Source: Pseudomonas fluorescens (lineage in GTDB: Bacteria > Pseudomonadota > Gammaproteobacteria > Pseudomonadales > Pseudomonadaceae). Taken from it: a stretch of 64,000 nucleotides of DNA. The stretch is from positions 186,001 through 250,000 of the forward strand of contig NZ_CABVHK010000007.1 in the NCBI RefSeq assembly GCF_902497785.1, in the 5' to 3' direction. Under the pieces are notes generated by a model. It was not told the origin of the DNA. It searched no databases and saw nothing but the letters and a program-made list of their open reading frames with translations. Of the stretch, positions 13,031 through 22,280 are shown in pieces. The number at the start of each line of letters is the position of its first letter. Position 1 is the first letter of the stretch. A program made the position numbers and the translations under genes.

Positions 13031-13112
13031 GATCAAAAGATCGCAGCCTGCGGCAGCTCCTACAGGGTTTACACATTCCAATGTAGGAGCTGCCGCAGGC
13101 TGCGATTTTTTG
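13031..13112. repeat. REPIN, class B, after metF
   Basis: AAAAGATCGCAGCCTGCGGC plus AGCTCCTACA and inverted copy, about 18 bp apart; the right arm has GATTTTTT in place of GATCTTTT. Confidence 0.9.
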
Positions 13113-13207
13113 CTTTCCGTGCACAATTATTGTGCAGCAATACACGGACTTAGAGCATCTGCAGGCAGTTTCTGGCTCTTTCGCGTTTCTCGTCGTAATC
13201 TCAGCCC

Positions 13208-14023
13208 ATGCCTTTAATCAGCCAGTTACTGACCGTGGTTCTTTTCACTTGCCTGAGCTTTGCCGCTCGGGGCGAGAAATTGCGCATTGTCACTGAACCC
13301 TGGGCACCTTACGTCTACGAAGAAAACGGCAAATCCCTGGGGCTGGATTACGAAACCACCGCCATTGTCTTCAAACGCCTGGGGATCGAAGTCGAGTGGC
13401 AGTTCCTGCCGTGGAAACGCTGTCTGTCGATGCTTGAAACCGGTCAGGCCGATGGCGTGCTGGACATTTTTCACAGCGAAGAGCGTGACGCCACCCTGCT
13501 CTATCCCAGCGAACCGCTCTCGGAAGTCGAGTTCGTGATGTTCTACGCCAATGAGCGCCCCCATCCGTTTCGCACGCTGGATGATCTGAAAGGCCTGACG
13601 ATTGGCACCTCGCCAGGCTATCTGTACAGCCCGGACTTTCGCGAGTCGACCCTGTTCACACGTGAACCGGCGCCCACCCATGAAGCCAACTTCGGCAAGC
13701 TGGTGCGCGGCCGGATCGATCTGCTGATCACCGACCGCCGGGTGGGCCAGCACTTGCTCGACGAACTGGACATCCGCAATCAGATCAGCGAAAACCCGAC
13801 CGTGATCAGCCAGCAGAGCCAGTTCCTGGCGGTGCGGCGTAACGCCGGCATGGATTTGCTGGTCCAGCGCTTCGGTGCCGAACTCAAACGCTTTAAACGC
13901 GAACCCGCCTATGCCGAACTGAGCGCCCGTTATGGCGCCGATCCGGCAGCCGGTGTGAAAGCGGCCAGCACCACCGCCGCCCGGGGAAAAACCGTTGAGC
14001 AGCAGGAAAGCGGCGCGCAGTGA
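13208..14023 (+). CDS. Periplasmic solute-binding protein, family 3 (SBP_bac_3)
   Basis: A 271-residue secreted protein with a signal peptide ending near FAARG (residue 22), followed by the family 3 pattern: [25 protein letters not shown] at the N-lobe, [23 protein letters not shown], and [16 protein letters not shown]. Such proteins bind amino acids or act as orphan sensors. No permease or ATPase gene is adjacent, so the transporter, if any, is elsewhere. The last 30 residues are Ala/Thr/Glu-rich and probably unstructured. No clear ribosome site precedes the ATG. Confidence 0.88.
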   Translation: MPLISQLLTVVLFTCLSFAARGEKLRIVTEPWAPYVYEENGKSLGLDYETTAIVFKRLGIEVEWQFLPWKRCLSMLETGQADGVLDIFHSEERDATLLYPSEPLSEVEFVMFYANERPHPFRTLDDLKGLTIGTSPGYLYSPDFRESTLFTREPAPTHEANFGKLVRGRIDLLITDRRVGQHLLDELDIRNQISENPTVISQQSQFLAVRRNAGMDLLVQRFGAELKRFKREPAYAELSARYGADPAAGVKAASTTAARGKTVEQQESGAQ

Positions 14024-14246
14024 TTGCTCTGTTATACTCCGGCCTTCCCGCCAGGCTCACGCCCGGACGCTCGGACTTGTTCAAGGCATCTCGATCCCGC
14101 TACAGCGCAGCTTTTCAGCCCGCGCGAGCGCTCCAGACGAGCTTTCAAGCCCCAGCAGGACCGGACGGGATTGCGTTCTTCTTAAACGCCATTCGCGCCA
14201 GGCAAGACTCCCATTGGGCCAAGCCCTAACTAAAACAGGATTACTC

Positions 14247-16124
14247 ATGTCCTTTGCTTCCCTCGGTCTCTCCGAGGCTTTAGTCCGCGCCATCGAGGCA
14301 GCGGGCTATACCGAGCCTACTCCGGTGCAACAGCGGGCCATTCCCGCCGTGTTGCAAGGTCGCGACCTCATGGTTGCGGCGCAGACAGGTACCGGTAAAA
14401 CCGGTGGCTTCGCCCTTCCGATCCTGGAGCGGCTGTTCCCTAACGGTCACCCGGACAAATCCCAGCGTCACGGTCCGCGCCAACCGCGCGTACTGGTCCT
14501 GACCCCGACCCGCGAACTCGCAGCCCAGGTACACGAGAGCTTCAAGGTGTATGCCCGTGACCTGAAGTTCGTCAGCGCCTGCATCTTCGGCGGCGTCGGC
14601 ATGAACCCGCAGGTTCAGGCCATGTCCCGCGGTGTTGACGTGCTGGTGGCCTGCCCGGGTCGCTTGCTCGACCTCGCCGGCCAAGGCAGCGTCGACTTGT
14701 CACACGTGGAAATCCTCGTGCTGGACGAAGCCGACCGCATGCTCGACATGGGCTTCGTCCATGACGTGAAAAAGGTCCTGGCTCGTCTGCCGAGCAAACG
14801 CCAGAACCTGCTGTTTTCGGCGACGTTCTCCAAGGACATCACCGACCTCGCCGGCAAGCTGCTGCACAACCCGGAACGCATCGAAGTCACGCCGCCGAAC
14901 ACCACGGTCGAGCGTATCGAACAGCGCGTATTCCGTCTGGCCGCGAGCCACAAGCGTTCGTTGCTGGCCCACTTGATCACGGCGGGCGCCTGGGAACAGG
15001 TGCTGGTGTTCACCCGCACCAAGCACGGCGCCAACCGTCTGGCCGAGTACCTGGACAAACACGGCCTCAGCGCCGTCGCGATCCACGGCAACAAGAGCCA
15101 GAACGCGCGCACCAAAGCCCTGGCCGACTTCAAGGCCGGTGAAGTGCGCATCCTTGTGGCGACCGACATCGCTGCGCGCGGCCTCGACATCGATCAGTTG
15201 CCACACGTGGTCAACTTCGAACTGCCGAACGTCGACGAAGATTACGTGCACCGCATCGGCCGTACTGGCCGTGCCGGTCGTTCGGGCGAGGCGATCTCGC
15301 TGGTCGCTCCGGACGAAGAAAAGCTGCTGAAAAGCATTGAACGCATGACCCGCCAGAAAATCGCCGACGGCGACCTGATGGGCTTCGATTCCAGCGCTGT
15401 AGAAGCCGAAAAACCGGAAGTGCGCGAGCGTCCGGATGTGCGTAACCCGCGCAACCCACGTGGCCCGCGCGGCGATGGCCCGAACGGCAGCGGCGGTGGC
15501 GGCGGTCGTAAAGACAAAGGCAAGGACAAGGGCGGCAAGGAAAAACCTGCAGCCACTGGCCGTGGCGAGCGTCCGGCACGTGAGCAGAAGCCACGCGAAG
15601 GCACACCGGCCCGCGAGCAACAGCGTCCGGCGCCACGCGCTGCCGCTGACCGTGCTCCGGATGAGTTCCTCGACGACGACGTTGATAACTTCGGTAACCG
15701 CGTCGACTACGTGCCTCAAGCCAAACCGGCTCAGGGCCGTGGTCGCCGTCCGGGTGCTCCGGCACAAGGTGCGGCAGCGGGCGCGGGTGCTCCTCGCACC
15801 GGCGGCAAGCCTCAGGGTCGTCAAAGCGGCCCACGCAGCAGCGACGGCGCCACCACCGGCACACCGCCAGCCAAGCGCAGCGGTCCACGCAACGGTGCTC
15901 CGCGTGACGGCCAGGCCCGTCGCGAAGAGTCCCGCAACCGTCGCCCTGCTCGTACCGACGACCAGCCGCGCTCGGAACCGGCCGTGCAGAACCCGCGCGG
16001 TCCGGCACCGAAGATCATTCACAAGGAGTCGAAAACCGATCGTTTCCCGACGCCTGAACAACTTGATCAACTGCCAGGCCGTCCACGCGGCGAAAAACCA
16101 GCCTTGCTGACCCGCAATCGCTGA
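14247..16124 (+). CDS. rhlE: DEAD-box ATP-dependent RNA helicase RhlE
   Basis: Unwinds RNA in ribosome assembly and mRNA turnover, cytosolic. All helicase motifs are present: Q motif ([14 protein letters not shown]), Walker A AQTGTGKT (45-52), [26 protein letters not shown] and HRIGRTGR. After residue about 385 comes a 240-residue basic tail rich in Arg, Gly, Pro and Ala with RGG-like and DKGK repeats, probably disordered and RNA-binding. The 625-aa length fits long Pseudomonas RhlE forms. AGGA lies before the ATG. A leader of about 220 bp with TGTTATACT near 14030 precedes it. A terminator follows at 16141. Confidence 0.95.
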   Translation: MSFASLGLSEALVRAIEAAGYTEPTPVQQRAIPAVLQGRDLMVAAQTGTGKTGGFALPILERLFPNGHPDKSQRHGPRQPRVLVLTPTRELAAQVHESFKVYARDLKFVSACIFGGVGMNPQVQAMSRGVDVLVACPGRLLDLAGQGSVDLSHVEILVLDEADRMLDMGFVHDVKKVLARLPSKRQNLLFSATFSKDITDLAGKLLHNPERIEVTPPNTTVERIEQRVFRLAASHKRSLLAHLITAGAWEQVLVFTRTKHGANRLAEYLDKHGLSAVAIHGNKSQNARTKALADFKAGEVRILVATDIAARGLDIDQLPHVVNFELPNVDEDYVHRIGRTGRAGRSGEAISLVAPDEEKLLKSIERMTRQKIADGDLMGFDSSAVEAEKPEVRERPDVRNPRNPRGPRGDGPNGSGGGGGRKDKGKDKGGKEKPAATGRGERPAREQKPREGTPAREQQRPAPRAAADRAPDEFLDDDVDNFGNRVDYVPQAKPAQGRGRRPGAPAQGAAAGAGAPRTGGKPQGRQSGPRSSDGATTGTPPAKRSGPRNGAPRDGQARREESRNRRPARTDDQPRSEPAVQNPRGPAPKIIHKESKTDRFPTPEQLDQLPGRPRGEKPALLTRNR

Positions 16125-16140
16125 GTTTTCACCCGCCATG

Positions 16141-16179
16141 AAAAATGCCCCGGATCTCACGAACCGGGGCATTTTTTTT
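16141..16179 (+). terminator. Rho-independent terminator of rhlE
   Basis: AAAAATGCCCCGG, 10-nt loop, CCGGGGCATTTTTTTT. Perfect 13-bp stem with an eight-T run, 17 bp after the rhlE stop. Confidence 0.93.
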
Positions 16180-16194
16180 GCCGCCACTAAACCC

Positions 16195-16294
16195 TGTAGG
16201 AGCGAGCTCGCTCGCGATGGACGTTAACGATTACGAGCGCTGCCTGGATAAACGCGTTGCCATCACGTTTTTCGCGAGCGAGCTCGCTCCTACA
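16195..16294. repeat. REPIN, class A variant, rhlE/yceI convergent junction
   Basis: TGTAGGAGCGAGCTCGCTCGCGATGG and inverted TTCGCGAGCGAGCTCGCTCCTACA, separated by about 48 bp. Lies between two rho-independent terminators. Confidence 0.88.
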
Positions 16295-16332
16295 ATGGAC
16301 CGGCTTGATCCCGCAGATTGCGGCAGGCAATA

Positions 16333-16367
16333 AAAAACGCCCCCGCTCGCAAGAACGGGGGCGTTTT
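16333..16367 (-). terminator. Rho-independent terminator of yceI-cytochrome b561 operon
   Basis: AAAACGCCCCCG, 10-nt loop, CGGGGGCGTTTT. Read on the minus strand the stem is followed by a T run. It lies 18 bp beyond the yceI stop. Confidence 0.9.
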
Positions 16368-16384
16368 TGTGTCAGGCGCGAATG

Positions 16385-16978
16385 TTACTTCGCTTTCACA
16401 CCTTCAAACGAAACGTACAGCTCGACCGCGTCAGACTGTGGACCCAGGTCTTTCTGCTTGCCGAAGTCGGAACGCTTGATGCTGGTAGTGCCCTCGAAGC
16501 CGGCACGGTAGCCGCCCCATGGATCCTTGCCTTCACCCAGGAAAGTGGCCTTGACCACGATCGGCTTGGTCACACCGGCCAGGGTCAGATTGCCGCTCAC
16601 GTCAGCAGTGTCTTTACCCGCGGCGTCTTTGCCGGTGGATTTGACGCTGGTGGAAACAAAGGTGGCCTTGGCGAATTTGCTCGCGTTCAGGAAATCACCG
16701 CTGGCGATGTGCTTGTCGCGCTCGGCATGGTTGGTGAACACGCTGGCGGTGTTGACGTTGAACTCGATCTTGCTGTCTTCAGGCTTGGCGGCGTCAAAGC
16801 TGAACTTGCCGTCGATGTCCTTGAAGGTACCGGTGATGAAGCTGTAGCCCAGGTGGCTGATCTTGAAGTCAACGAAGGCGTGCTGGCCTTCTTTGTCGAC
16901 CACGTAGTCAGCAGCCATCACGTTAGCGGACAGCAGGGCTGAACCGATTGCCAGAGCGGCGAGAGTCTTTTTCAACAT
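16385..16978 (-). CDS. yceI: YceI family periplasmic protein
   Basis: A 197-residue exported lipocalin-like beta-barrel; family members bind long-chain polyisoprenoids or amphiphiles in the periplasm. The signal peptide is [22 protein letters not shown] with cleavage before ADYVVD. Barrel signatures: [53 protein letters not shown], and the C-terminal SDFG. The ATG at 16978 has AAGGA seven bases upstream; the in-frame upstream start would destroy the signal peptide. The gene starts 32 bp after the cytochrome b561 stop, a pairing common in proteobacteria (yceI-yceJ). Confidence 0.93.
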   Translation of the reverse strand: MLKKTLAALAIGSALLSANVMAADYVVDKEGQHAFVDFKISHLGYSFITGTFKDIDGKFSFDAAKPEDSKIEFNVNTASVFTNHAERDKHIASGDFLNASKFAKATFVSTSVKSTGKDAAGKDTADVSGNLTLAGVTKPIVVKATFLGEGKDPWGGYRAGFEGTTSIKRSDFGKQKDLGPQSDAVELYVSFEGVKAK

Positions 16979-17010
16979 GCTTTCTATTCCTTTGGAGTCG
17001 AGGTTGAACA

Positions 17011-17562
17011 TCAGGCTTTGCGTCCCAGCATTCGCGTCAGGGTCGCATCACGATCGATAAAGTGGTGTTTCAATGCTGCCAACGCATGGAGACCGGAAAA
17101 AATGACCAGCGCCCATGCCAGGTAGAAATGAATCACACCGGCGGTGTCTGCCTGATCCGGTAGCCCGGAAACCAGTGCAGGAACTTCAAACAGGCCAAAC
17201 ACCGGAATCCCGACACCGTCTGCGGTGGAAATCAGGTAACCGGTAATCATCACAGCAAACAAAGCGAGGTACAGGAACGAATGGCCGAACTTCGCACCCA
17301 GGCGCGTCATGCGGCTATAGCTTTGCAGTGTGGGCGGCGGCGGGCTGATAAAGCGCCACAGCACCCGCAGAACCATCACGGCCAACAACACCAGGCCAAT
17401 GCTCTTGTGCAGGTCCGGCGCGTCTTTGCGCCAGGTGCTGTAGTAGTCGAGACCGACCATCCACAAGCCCAACGCAAACAGACCGAAGACAACGAGCGCC
17501 ACAGCCCAATGCATGAAGACACTGACCCAGCCGTAGCGAGAAGAGGAATTACGTAGCTGCAT
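17011..17562 (-). CDS. cybB: Cytochrome b561 family di-heme membrane protein
   Basis: A 183-residue inner-membrane protein with four hydrophobic helices. Histidines in FMHWAVAL (helix 1), [11 protein letters not shown] (helix 2), [15 protein letters not shown] (helix 3) and [22 protein letters not shown] (helix 4) are the expected heme b ligands. Proteins of this type can pass electrons from ubiquinol; E. coli CybB has superoxide:ubiquinone oxidoreductase activity. Probably first gene of a two-gene operon with yceI. Three TATCGA hexamers lie 33-83 bp before the ATG. Confidence 0.92.
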   Translation of the reverse strand: MQLRNSSSRYGWVSVFMHWAVALVVFGLFALGLWMVGLDYYSTWRKDAPDLHKSIGLVLLAVMVLRVLWRFISPPPPTLQSYSRMTRLGAKFGHSFLYLALFAVMITGYLISTADGVGIPVFGLFEVPALVSGLPDQADTAGVIHFYLAWALVIFSGLHALAALKHHFIDRDATLTRMLGRKA

Positions 17563-17594
17563 TGCTCAAATCCTGTGAGAACTGCGAACAAGAC

Positions 17595-17645
17595 TATCGA
17601 GTTATCTATCGAATTAAAGCGGAAATTTTCGCTTTGAAATATCGA
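17595..17645. promoter_or_regulatory. Three TATCGA hexamers in an AT-rich stretch upstream of cybB
   Basis: TATCGA occurs at 17595, 17607 and 17640. Between the second and third lies a short hairpin AAAGCG/CGCTTT. The region is markedly less GC-rich than its surroundings. A regulator site is possible; nothing identifies the protein. Confidence 0.3.
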
Positions 17646-17748
17646 GAAATACGATCAAGAGTCTGAAATCGGGGCGTTAAGGGAAGATTAAAGGCGAATT
17701 TGTGGCGGGATGTTAGGGTCAGCCGGGAAAAAGTTTGATGACTGAGAG

Positions 17749-17845
17749 GCTTCGCGAGCAGGCTCGCTCCCACTGTGGGCCGGCGTTGGAAACAGGATCG
17801 GCGGCCACCACCAAACCCTGTGGGAGCGAGCCTGCTCGCGAAAGC
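17749..17845. repeat. REPIN, class A, upstream of cybB and downstream of the FAD oxidase gene
   Basis: GCTTCGCGAGCAGGCTCGCTCCCAC and inverted GTGGGAGCGAGCCTGCTCGCGAAAGC, separated by about 45 bp. Confidence 0.9.
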
Positions 17846-17857
17846 GATTTGGCGGAC

Positions 17858-17889
17858 AAAAAAAAGCGCGGCCCTTGAGCCGCGCTTTT
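17858..17889 (-). terminator. Rho-independent terminator of the FAD amine oxidase gene
   Basis: On the minus strand AAAAGCGCGGC, six-base loop, GCCGCGCTTTTTTTT. Perfect 11-bp stem with a T run, 15 bp beyond the stop. Confidence 0.92.
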
Positions 17890-17903
17890 ATTACGCCTTA
17901 ACG

Positions 17904-19652
17904 TTACTGCGCCTTGGCCTCAGTGGCGGCCGCAGGTTTCTTCGCCGGTTCAGCCTTTTTCACGGGTGCCTTGGCCGGGGCTTTTTTCGCCTCGGTTTTG
18001 GCCGCCGGCTTCTTGACCGCAGGTTTGGTCGCGGCTTTCTTGGCAGGCTCGGCTTTCACCGGTGCCGCTGGTTTCGCCGCTTCCACTGGCGCAGGCGCCG
18101 GGGTGGGTACTGGAGCAGGCGCCGGGGCGGGTGGAGTGACCGGCTCCGGTGCTTTGACGGGCTCTGGCTTCTTGGCGTCATCCGAGCCACCAAACAGGTT
18201 GCTGAAGAAGTTGCCTTTCTTCGCCGCCACCGCGCCAGCCGCCGCTGCGGCTGCCGGCACCACCTTCGCCGGTTCAAACGACTTGCCCGCCGCCAGGTCT
18301 TCAACCTGACTGGCCGCACGCTGACCGGTGCGCAATGCGCCTTCCAGAGTGCCCGGGTACAGCGTGTCGGTGTGTTCGCCAGCGAAGGCTACGCGTTGCA
18401 GCGGACGTTCCCACAGGCGCCAGTATTTGCTGATCTGGCCCGGGCCGAAGGCCAGGTAAGCGCCGCCCATCGACGGGTCGGTGCTGTAGCGACGAATTTC
18501 ATAACCGGTGAACGAGCCGCGCGCCTGTGGGTAAAACGCGTGCAGACGAATCAGCACCTGATCGACCATCTGCTTGTCGCCGAAAGCCTGCATGACGCGC
18601 GCATTGTCGCCGGACAGGTTGATCACCACGTTGGCGCCGCCCTTCAGCGCCGGCTCGACCCACAACATGCCCAGGCCGGTGTTGCTGTAGATCTCGCCGG
18701 ACATCCGCGCCTTGCTTTCCCACACCGGCGTCTTGAACTTCAACATGATCTGGTCGCGCCAACCGTAGTTGGTGCCTTTGATCGCGGCCAGGTGCTGGGC
18801 ATCCAGTGCCGGAATCATCGAGATTTTGTTCAGTGCGCGCAACGGCACCGCCACCACCACGTAGTCAGCCTGATAACCCACGCTGCCGACTTTGACGGTC
18901 ACACCGTCCTTGTCTTGAGTAATGGACGAGACCGGGGAGCTGGTCTTGATCGTTTTCAGTTGTTTGACGAAGGCCTGAGCCAGCACCGGGCTGCCACCGA
19001 GCAAGCGCGAGGCGCGCAGGTCACGGTCGGACACACCACGGTAAACCCGGCTCTGTTGTGCGAAGTACAACAACGACAGGCGCGAAGGTTCGTCATAACG
19101 GGTACGAATCTGTTGGTTGATCAATTGACGGGCCGTGGCTGGCAGCGACAGCCGATCGAGCCAGTTCGATACGTTGATCTGATCCAGCGTGTGCAGCGTG
19201 CTGTTGGCGGACGGGTTCTGCGGATCTTCGATCGAGCGCGCCAGGTCATCCAGGGTTTTTTCGTAGCGCTTGAGCGCTTCGGCCGTCGCTGGCTCTTTGG
19301 TGGCCAGATCTGCAGCGGTGTAATACACGCCGTCGATCAGGTAGCTCGGGGTGCGCACGAATTCCGGGGCCGGCGTGGTGCTCAGCTTGAATGTCGAGAC
19401 GTACTTGTTGAGGACCGGCTGGGTCTTGTCGTTGCCGATCCACTCACTGCTGGCCATGCCGGAACGGCCGCCCAGGTTCGGCTTGGCTTCCAGCAAAGTG
19501 ACCTGCCAGCCTTTATTTTGCAGTTCATATGCCGCCGTCAGGCCCGAGAGCCCGCCGCCGATCACAATCGCCGTTTTATCCTTGGCCAGCGCAGACACGC
19601 TGAACAGCCCCAACATCACCAGCGCACAGGCGCGCAGCCAACCAGCAGACAT
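17904..19652 (-). CDS. FAD-dependent amine oxidase-like protein with Ala/Pro/Lys-rich tail
   Basis: A 582-residue exported flavoprotein. The signal peptide ends near SALA (residue 23) and is followed directly by the dinucleotide fold IVIGGGLSGLTAAYEL and LLEAKPNLGGRSG. The C-terminal FAD motif is FAGEHTDTLYPGTLEGALRTG. These define the flavin monoamine oxidase family (PF01593). Residues about 459-582 are a low-complexity tail of Ala, Pro, Lys and Glu, first PAP-rich and then KPAA/KKAE repeats, with a short hydrophobic FFSNLF island. The tail resembles histone-like or cell-wall-spanning segments. Substrate unknown. GGAG eight bases before the ATG. Divergent from bioA. Confidence 0.85.
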   Translation of the reverse strand: MSAGWLRACALVMLGLFSVSALAKDKTAIVIGGGLSGLTAAYELQNKGWQVTLLEAKPNLGGRSGMASSEWIGNDKTQPVLNKYVSTFKLSTTPAPEFVRTPSYLIDGVYYTAADLATKEPATAEALKRYEKTLDDLARSIEDPQNPSANSTLHTLDQINVSNWLDRLSLPATARQLINQQIRTRYDEPSRLSLLYFAQQSRVYRGVSDRDLRASRLLGGSPVLAQAFVKQLKTIKTSSPVSSITQDKDGVTVKVGSVGYQADYVVVAVPLRALNKISMIPALDAQHLAAIKGTNYGWRDQIMLKFKTPVWESKARMSGEIYSNTGLGMLWVEPALKGGANVVINLSGDNARVMQAFGDKQMVDQVLIRLHAFYPQARGSFTGYEIRRYSTDPSMGGAYLAFGPGQISKYWRLWERPLQRVAFAGEHTDTLYPGTLEGALRTGQRAASQVEDLAAGKSFEPAKVVPAAAAAAGAVAAKKGNFFSNLFGGSDDAKKPEPVKAPEPVTPPAPAPAPVPTPAPAPVEAAKPAAPVKAEPAKKAATKPAVKKPAAKTEAKKAPAKAPVKKAEPAKKPAAATEAKAQ

Positions 19653-19872
19653 TCAGCGAACTCCGGAAATCAGGTAGGAAAAAATGCTTTGCGAGTCAGA
19701 CGACTCAAGAACCGCGAAGAATACGTCAGCCATCAATAGGCCGCCAGCAACGTCTATCGCCCTATACAAAGTAGCTCAATCGCCACAATGGGTTGTCCCC
19801 GCGCGATGCATTGCATAGGCTTGCGCGATTGTATGTCCGCGCGCGTCACGGACCGCCTCGAGGAGACTGACC

Positions 19873-21279
19873 ATGGGCCTGAATAATCAGTGGATGCAAC
19901 GCGATCTCGCGGTGTTGTGGCACCCCTGCACCCAGATGAAAGACCACGAGCAGTTGCCGCTGATCCCGATCAAGCGCGGCGAAGGCGTGTGGCTGGAAGA
20001 CTTCGAAGGCAAACGCTACCTCGATGCCGTCAGTTCCTGGTGGGTCAACGTGTTTGGCCATGCCAACCCGCGCATCAACCAGCGCATCAAGGATCAGGTT
20101 GATCAACTGGAACATGTGATCCTCGCCGGTTTCAGCCATCAGCCGGTGATCGAGTTGTCCGAACGCCTGGTGAAGATGACGCCGGAAGGCCTGACGCGGT
20201 GCTTCTACGCGGATAACGGTTCGTCCTGTATCGAAGTTGCGCTGAAAATGAGCTTTCACTACTGGCTCAACCGCGGCCAACCAAACAAGAAGCGCTTCGT
20301 CACCCTGACCAACAGTTACCACGGCGAGACGATGGCGGCGATGTCGGTGGGCGACGTGCCGCTGTTTACCGAAACCTACAAGGCGCTGTTGCTGGACACC
20401 ATCAAGGTGCCGAGCCCCGATTGCTACCTGCGGCCCGACGGCATGAGCTGGGAGGAGCATTCGCGGAACATGTTCGCGACGATGGAACACACCCTCGCCG
20501 ACAATCACGACACGGTCGCTGCGGTGATCGTGGAGCCTTTGATTCAAGGCGCGGGTGGCATGCGCATGTATCACCCGGTGTACCTGAAACTGCTGCGTGA
20601 CGCCTGCGACCGCTACGGCGTGCACCTGATTCACGACGAAATCGCCGTCGGCTTCGGCCGCACCGGGACGATGTTCGCCTGCGAACAGGCCGGCATCCGC
20701 CCGGACTTTCTGTGCCTGTCCAAGGCCCTGACTGGCGGTTACCTGCCGCTGGCGGCGTGCGTCACCACCGAAGACGTCTACAGCGCGTTTTACGATGACT
20801 ATCCGACCCTGCGTGCGTTCCTGCATTCGCACAGCTACACCGGCAATCCGCTGGCGTGTGCAGCGGCGTTGGCGACGCTGGATATCTTCGAAGAAGACAA
20901 TGTGATCGAAAACAACAAGGCCCTGGCTCAACGCATGGCCTCCTCCACTGCCCACCTGGCCGATCACCCGAACGTGTCGGAAGTGCGCCAGACCGGTATG
21001 GTGCTGGCCATCGAGATGGTCAAGGACAAGGCGACGAAAGAGGCCTACCCGTGGCAGGAACGTCGCGGTTTGAAGGTGTTCCAGCATGCGCTGGAGCGGG
21101 GTGCTTTACTTCGGCCGTTGGGCAGCGTGGTGTATTTCCTGCCGCCGTATGTGATTACGCCGGAGCAGATTGATTTTCTGGCGGAGGTTGCCAGTGAAGG
21201 GATTGATATTGCGACCCGCGACAGCGTCAGCGTGTCGGTGCCGAAAGACTTCCATCCCGGTTTCCGTGATCCGGGCTGA
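19873..21279 (+). CDS. bioA: Adenosylmethionine-8-amino-7-oxononanoate aminotransferase
   Basis: PLP enzyme of biotin synthesis; uses SAM as amino donor to make 7,8-diaminopelargonate. The 468-aa protein shows WHPCTQMKDHE, DAVSSWWVNVFGHANPRIN, YADNGSSCIEVALKMS (PLP phosphate site), HDEIAVGFGRTG (PLP Asp) and LSKALTGGYLPLAA (Schiff-base Lys). WHPCTQMKDHE and the SAM-site tyrosine/tryptophan region distinguish BioA from other class III aminotransferases. GAGGAGA precedes the ATG by about 6 bases. It stands apart from bioBFHCD, as in other Pseudomonas. A weak promoter TTGTCC-17-TAGGCT lies at 19793-19821. Confidence 0.96.
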   Translation: MGLNNQWMQRDLAVLWHPCTQMKDHEQLPLIPIKRGEGVWLEDFEGKRYLDAVSSWWVNVFGHANPRINQRIKDQVDQLEHVILAGFSHQPVIELSERLVKMTPEGLTRCFYADNGSSCIEVALKMSFHYWLNRGQPNKKRFVTLTNSYHGETMAAMSVGDVPLFTETYKALLLDTIKVPSPDCYLRPDGMSWEEHSRNMFATMEHTLADNHDTVAAVIVEPLIQGAGGMRMYHPVYLKLLRDACDRYGVHLIHDEIAVGFGRTGTMFACEQAGIRPDFLCLSKALTGGYLPLAACVTTEDVYSAFYDDYPTLRAFLHSHSYTGNPLACAAALATLDIFEEDNVIENNKALAQRMASSTAHLADHPNVSEVRQTGMVLAIEMVKDKATKEAYPWQERRGLKVFQHALERGALLRPLGSVVYFLPPYVITPEQIDFLAEVASEGIDIATRDSVSVSVPKDFHPGFRDPG

Positions 21280-21311
21280 CAGCCACCGACAACACCTGTG
21301 GCCTGTGAACC

Positions 21312-21405
21312 CTGTGGCGAGGGAGCTTGCTCCCGCTGGGCCGCGAAGAGGCCCCAAAAAAAGGGCCTGCTGCGCAGTCCAGCGGGAGCAAGCTCCCTCG
21401 CCACA
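21312..21405. repeat. REPIN, class A variant, bioA-rsmE
   Basis: TGTGGCGAGGGAGCTTGCTC and inverted GAGCAAGCTCCCTCGCCACA, with an internal GGCCCC-A7-GGGCC hairpin between the arms that could itself act as a terminator. The arm sequence is the GAGGGAGCTTGCTCCC subtype, different from most class A copies here. Confidence 0.85.
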
Positions 21406-21460
21406 AGAGCCCGCCACACTTGCGACTTGATCCAACTTACTGATTCAGCAGAGACCCAGA

Positions 21461-22180
21461 ATGAGACTGTCCCGCTTCTTCATCGACGCCCCCCTGAGCA
21501 CCGGCGAGCACGAACTGCCCGAGGCCCAGGCCCATTACATCAGCCGCGTGCTGCGCATGGCCGAGGGCGATGCCTTGCAATTGTTCGACGGCTCAGGCCA
21601 GGAGTTTCGCGCCACGCTGCGCGAGGTCGGCAAGAAACGCGTCGTGGTGCAGATCGATGAAAGCTTCGCCGGTCAGGTCGAATCGCCGTTGCAGATTCAC
21701 CTCGGCCAAGGCCTGTCCCGTGGCGAGCGAATGGATTGGGCGATTCAGAAAGCCACTGAACTGGGCGTGACTGAAATCACCCCGATTTTCAGCGACCGCT
21801 GCGAAGTCCGCCTGAAGGACGAACGCGCCGACAAACGCCTGTTGCACTGGCGCCAGGTGGCGATCAGCGCGTGCGAGCAATGTGGGCGGTCACGGGTGCC
21901 GGTGATCCATCCGCCGGCATTGTTAGCGGACTGGTTGAAGCAGACCGAAGCGGATTTGAAACTGGTGCTGCATCCAGTGGCTGAGCCGTTGGTGAGTCAT
22001 GCGAAGCCTGGGACACTGGCGTTTTTGATCGGGCCTGAGGGTGGGTTGTCGGAGGCTGAAGTGGATCTGGCCAAGGCCAGTGGTTTTCACGCGGCTCGCC
22101 TCGGTCCGAGGGTGCTGCGCACAGAGACTGCGCCGGTAGTGGCGCTGGCGGTGGCCCAGCAACTTTGGGGTGATTTTTAG
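21461..22180 (+). CDS. rsmE: 16S rRNA (uracil-1498-N3)-methyltransferase
   Basis: SPOUT-family methyltransferase acting on the 30S subunit. The 239-aa protein has an N-terminal PUA-like part (HYISRVLRMAEGDALQLFDG) and the C-terminal knotted SAM site with LAFLIGPEGGLSEAEVDLA and ARLGPRVLRTETAPVVAL, hallmarks of RsmE. The start ATG at 21461 follows GAGACC. It follows bioA, as in other Pseudomonas. A diverged REPIN follows. Confidence 0.96.
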   Translation: MRLSRFFIDAPLSTGEHELPEAQAHYISRVLRMAEGDALQLFDGSGQEFRATLREVGKKRVVVQIDESFAGQVESPLQIHLGQGLSRGERMDWAIQKATELGVTEITPIFSDRCEVRLKDERADKRLLHWRQVAISACEQCGRSRVPVIHPPALLADWLKQTEADLKLVLHPVAEPLVSHAKPGTLAFLIGPEGGLSEAEVDLAKASGFHAARLGPRVLRTETAPVVALAVAQQLWGDF

Positions 22181-22185
22181 AGCTT

Positions 22186-22280
22186 GAAAGATCGCAGCCT
22201 GCGGCAGCTCCTACATTGGAATGGCGTACAACCTGTAGAAGCTGCCGACGATTCGGCCCGCGTTCGGACGATCTTTTGAT
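22186..22280. repeat. REPIN, class B, one arm degraded, rsmE/binding-protein convergent junction
   Basis: Left arm AAAGATCGCAGCCTGCGGCA plus GCTCCTACA is intact. The right arm TGTAGAAGCTGCCGACG...GGACGATCTTTTGAT carries substitutions and an insertion of about 16 bp, so the arms pair only partly. Confidence 0.8.

Noticed and set aside
14700..16187. 495-residue minus-strand open frame opposite rhlE
   Set aside because: Antisense to the helicase domain and RGG-like tail; it runs through the rhlE terminator and has shadow-like composition.
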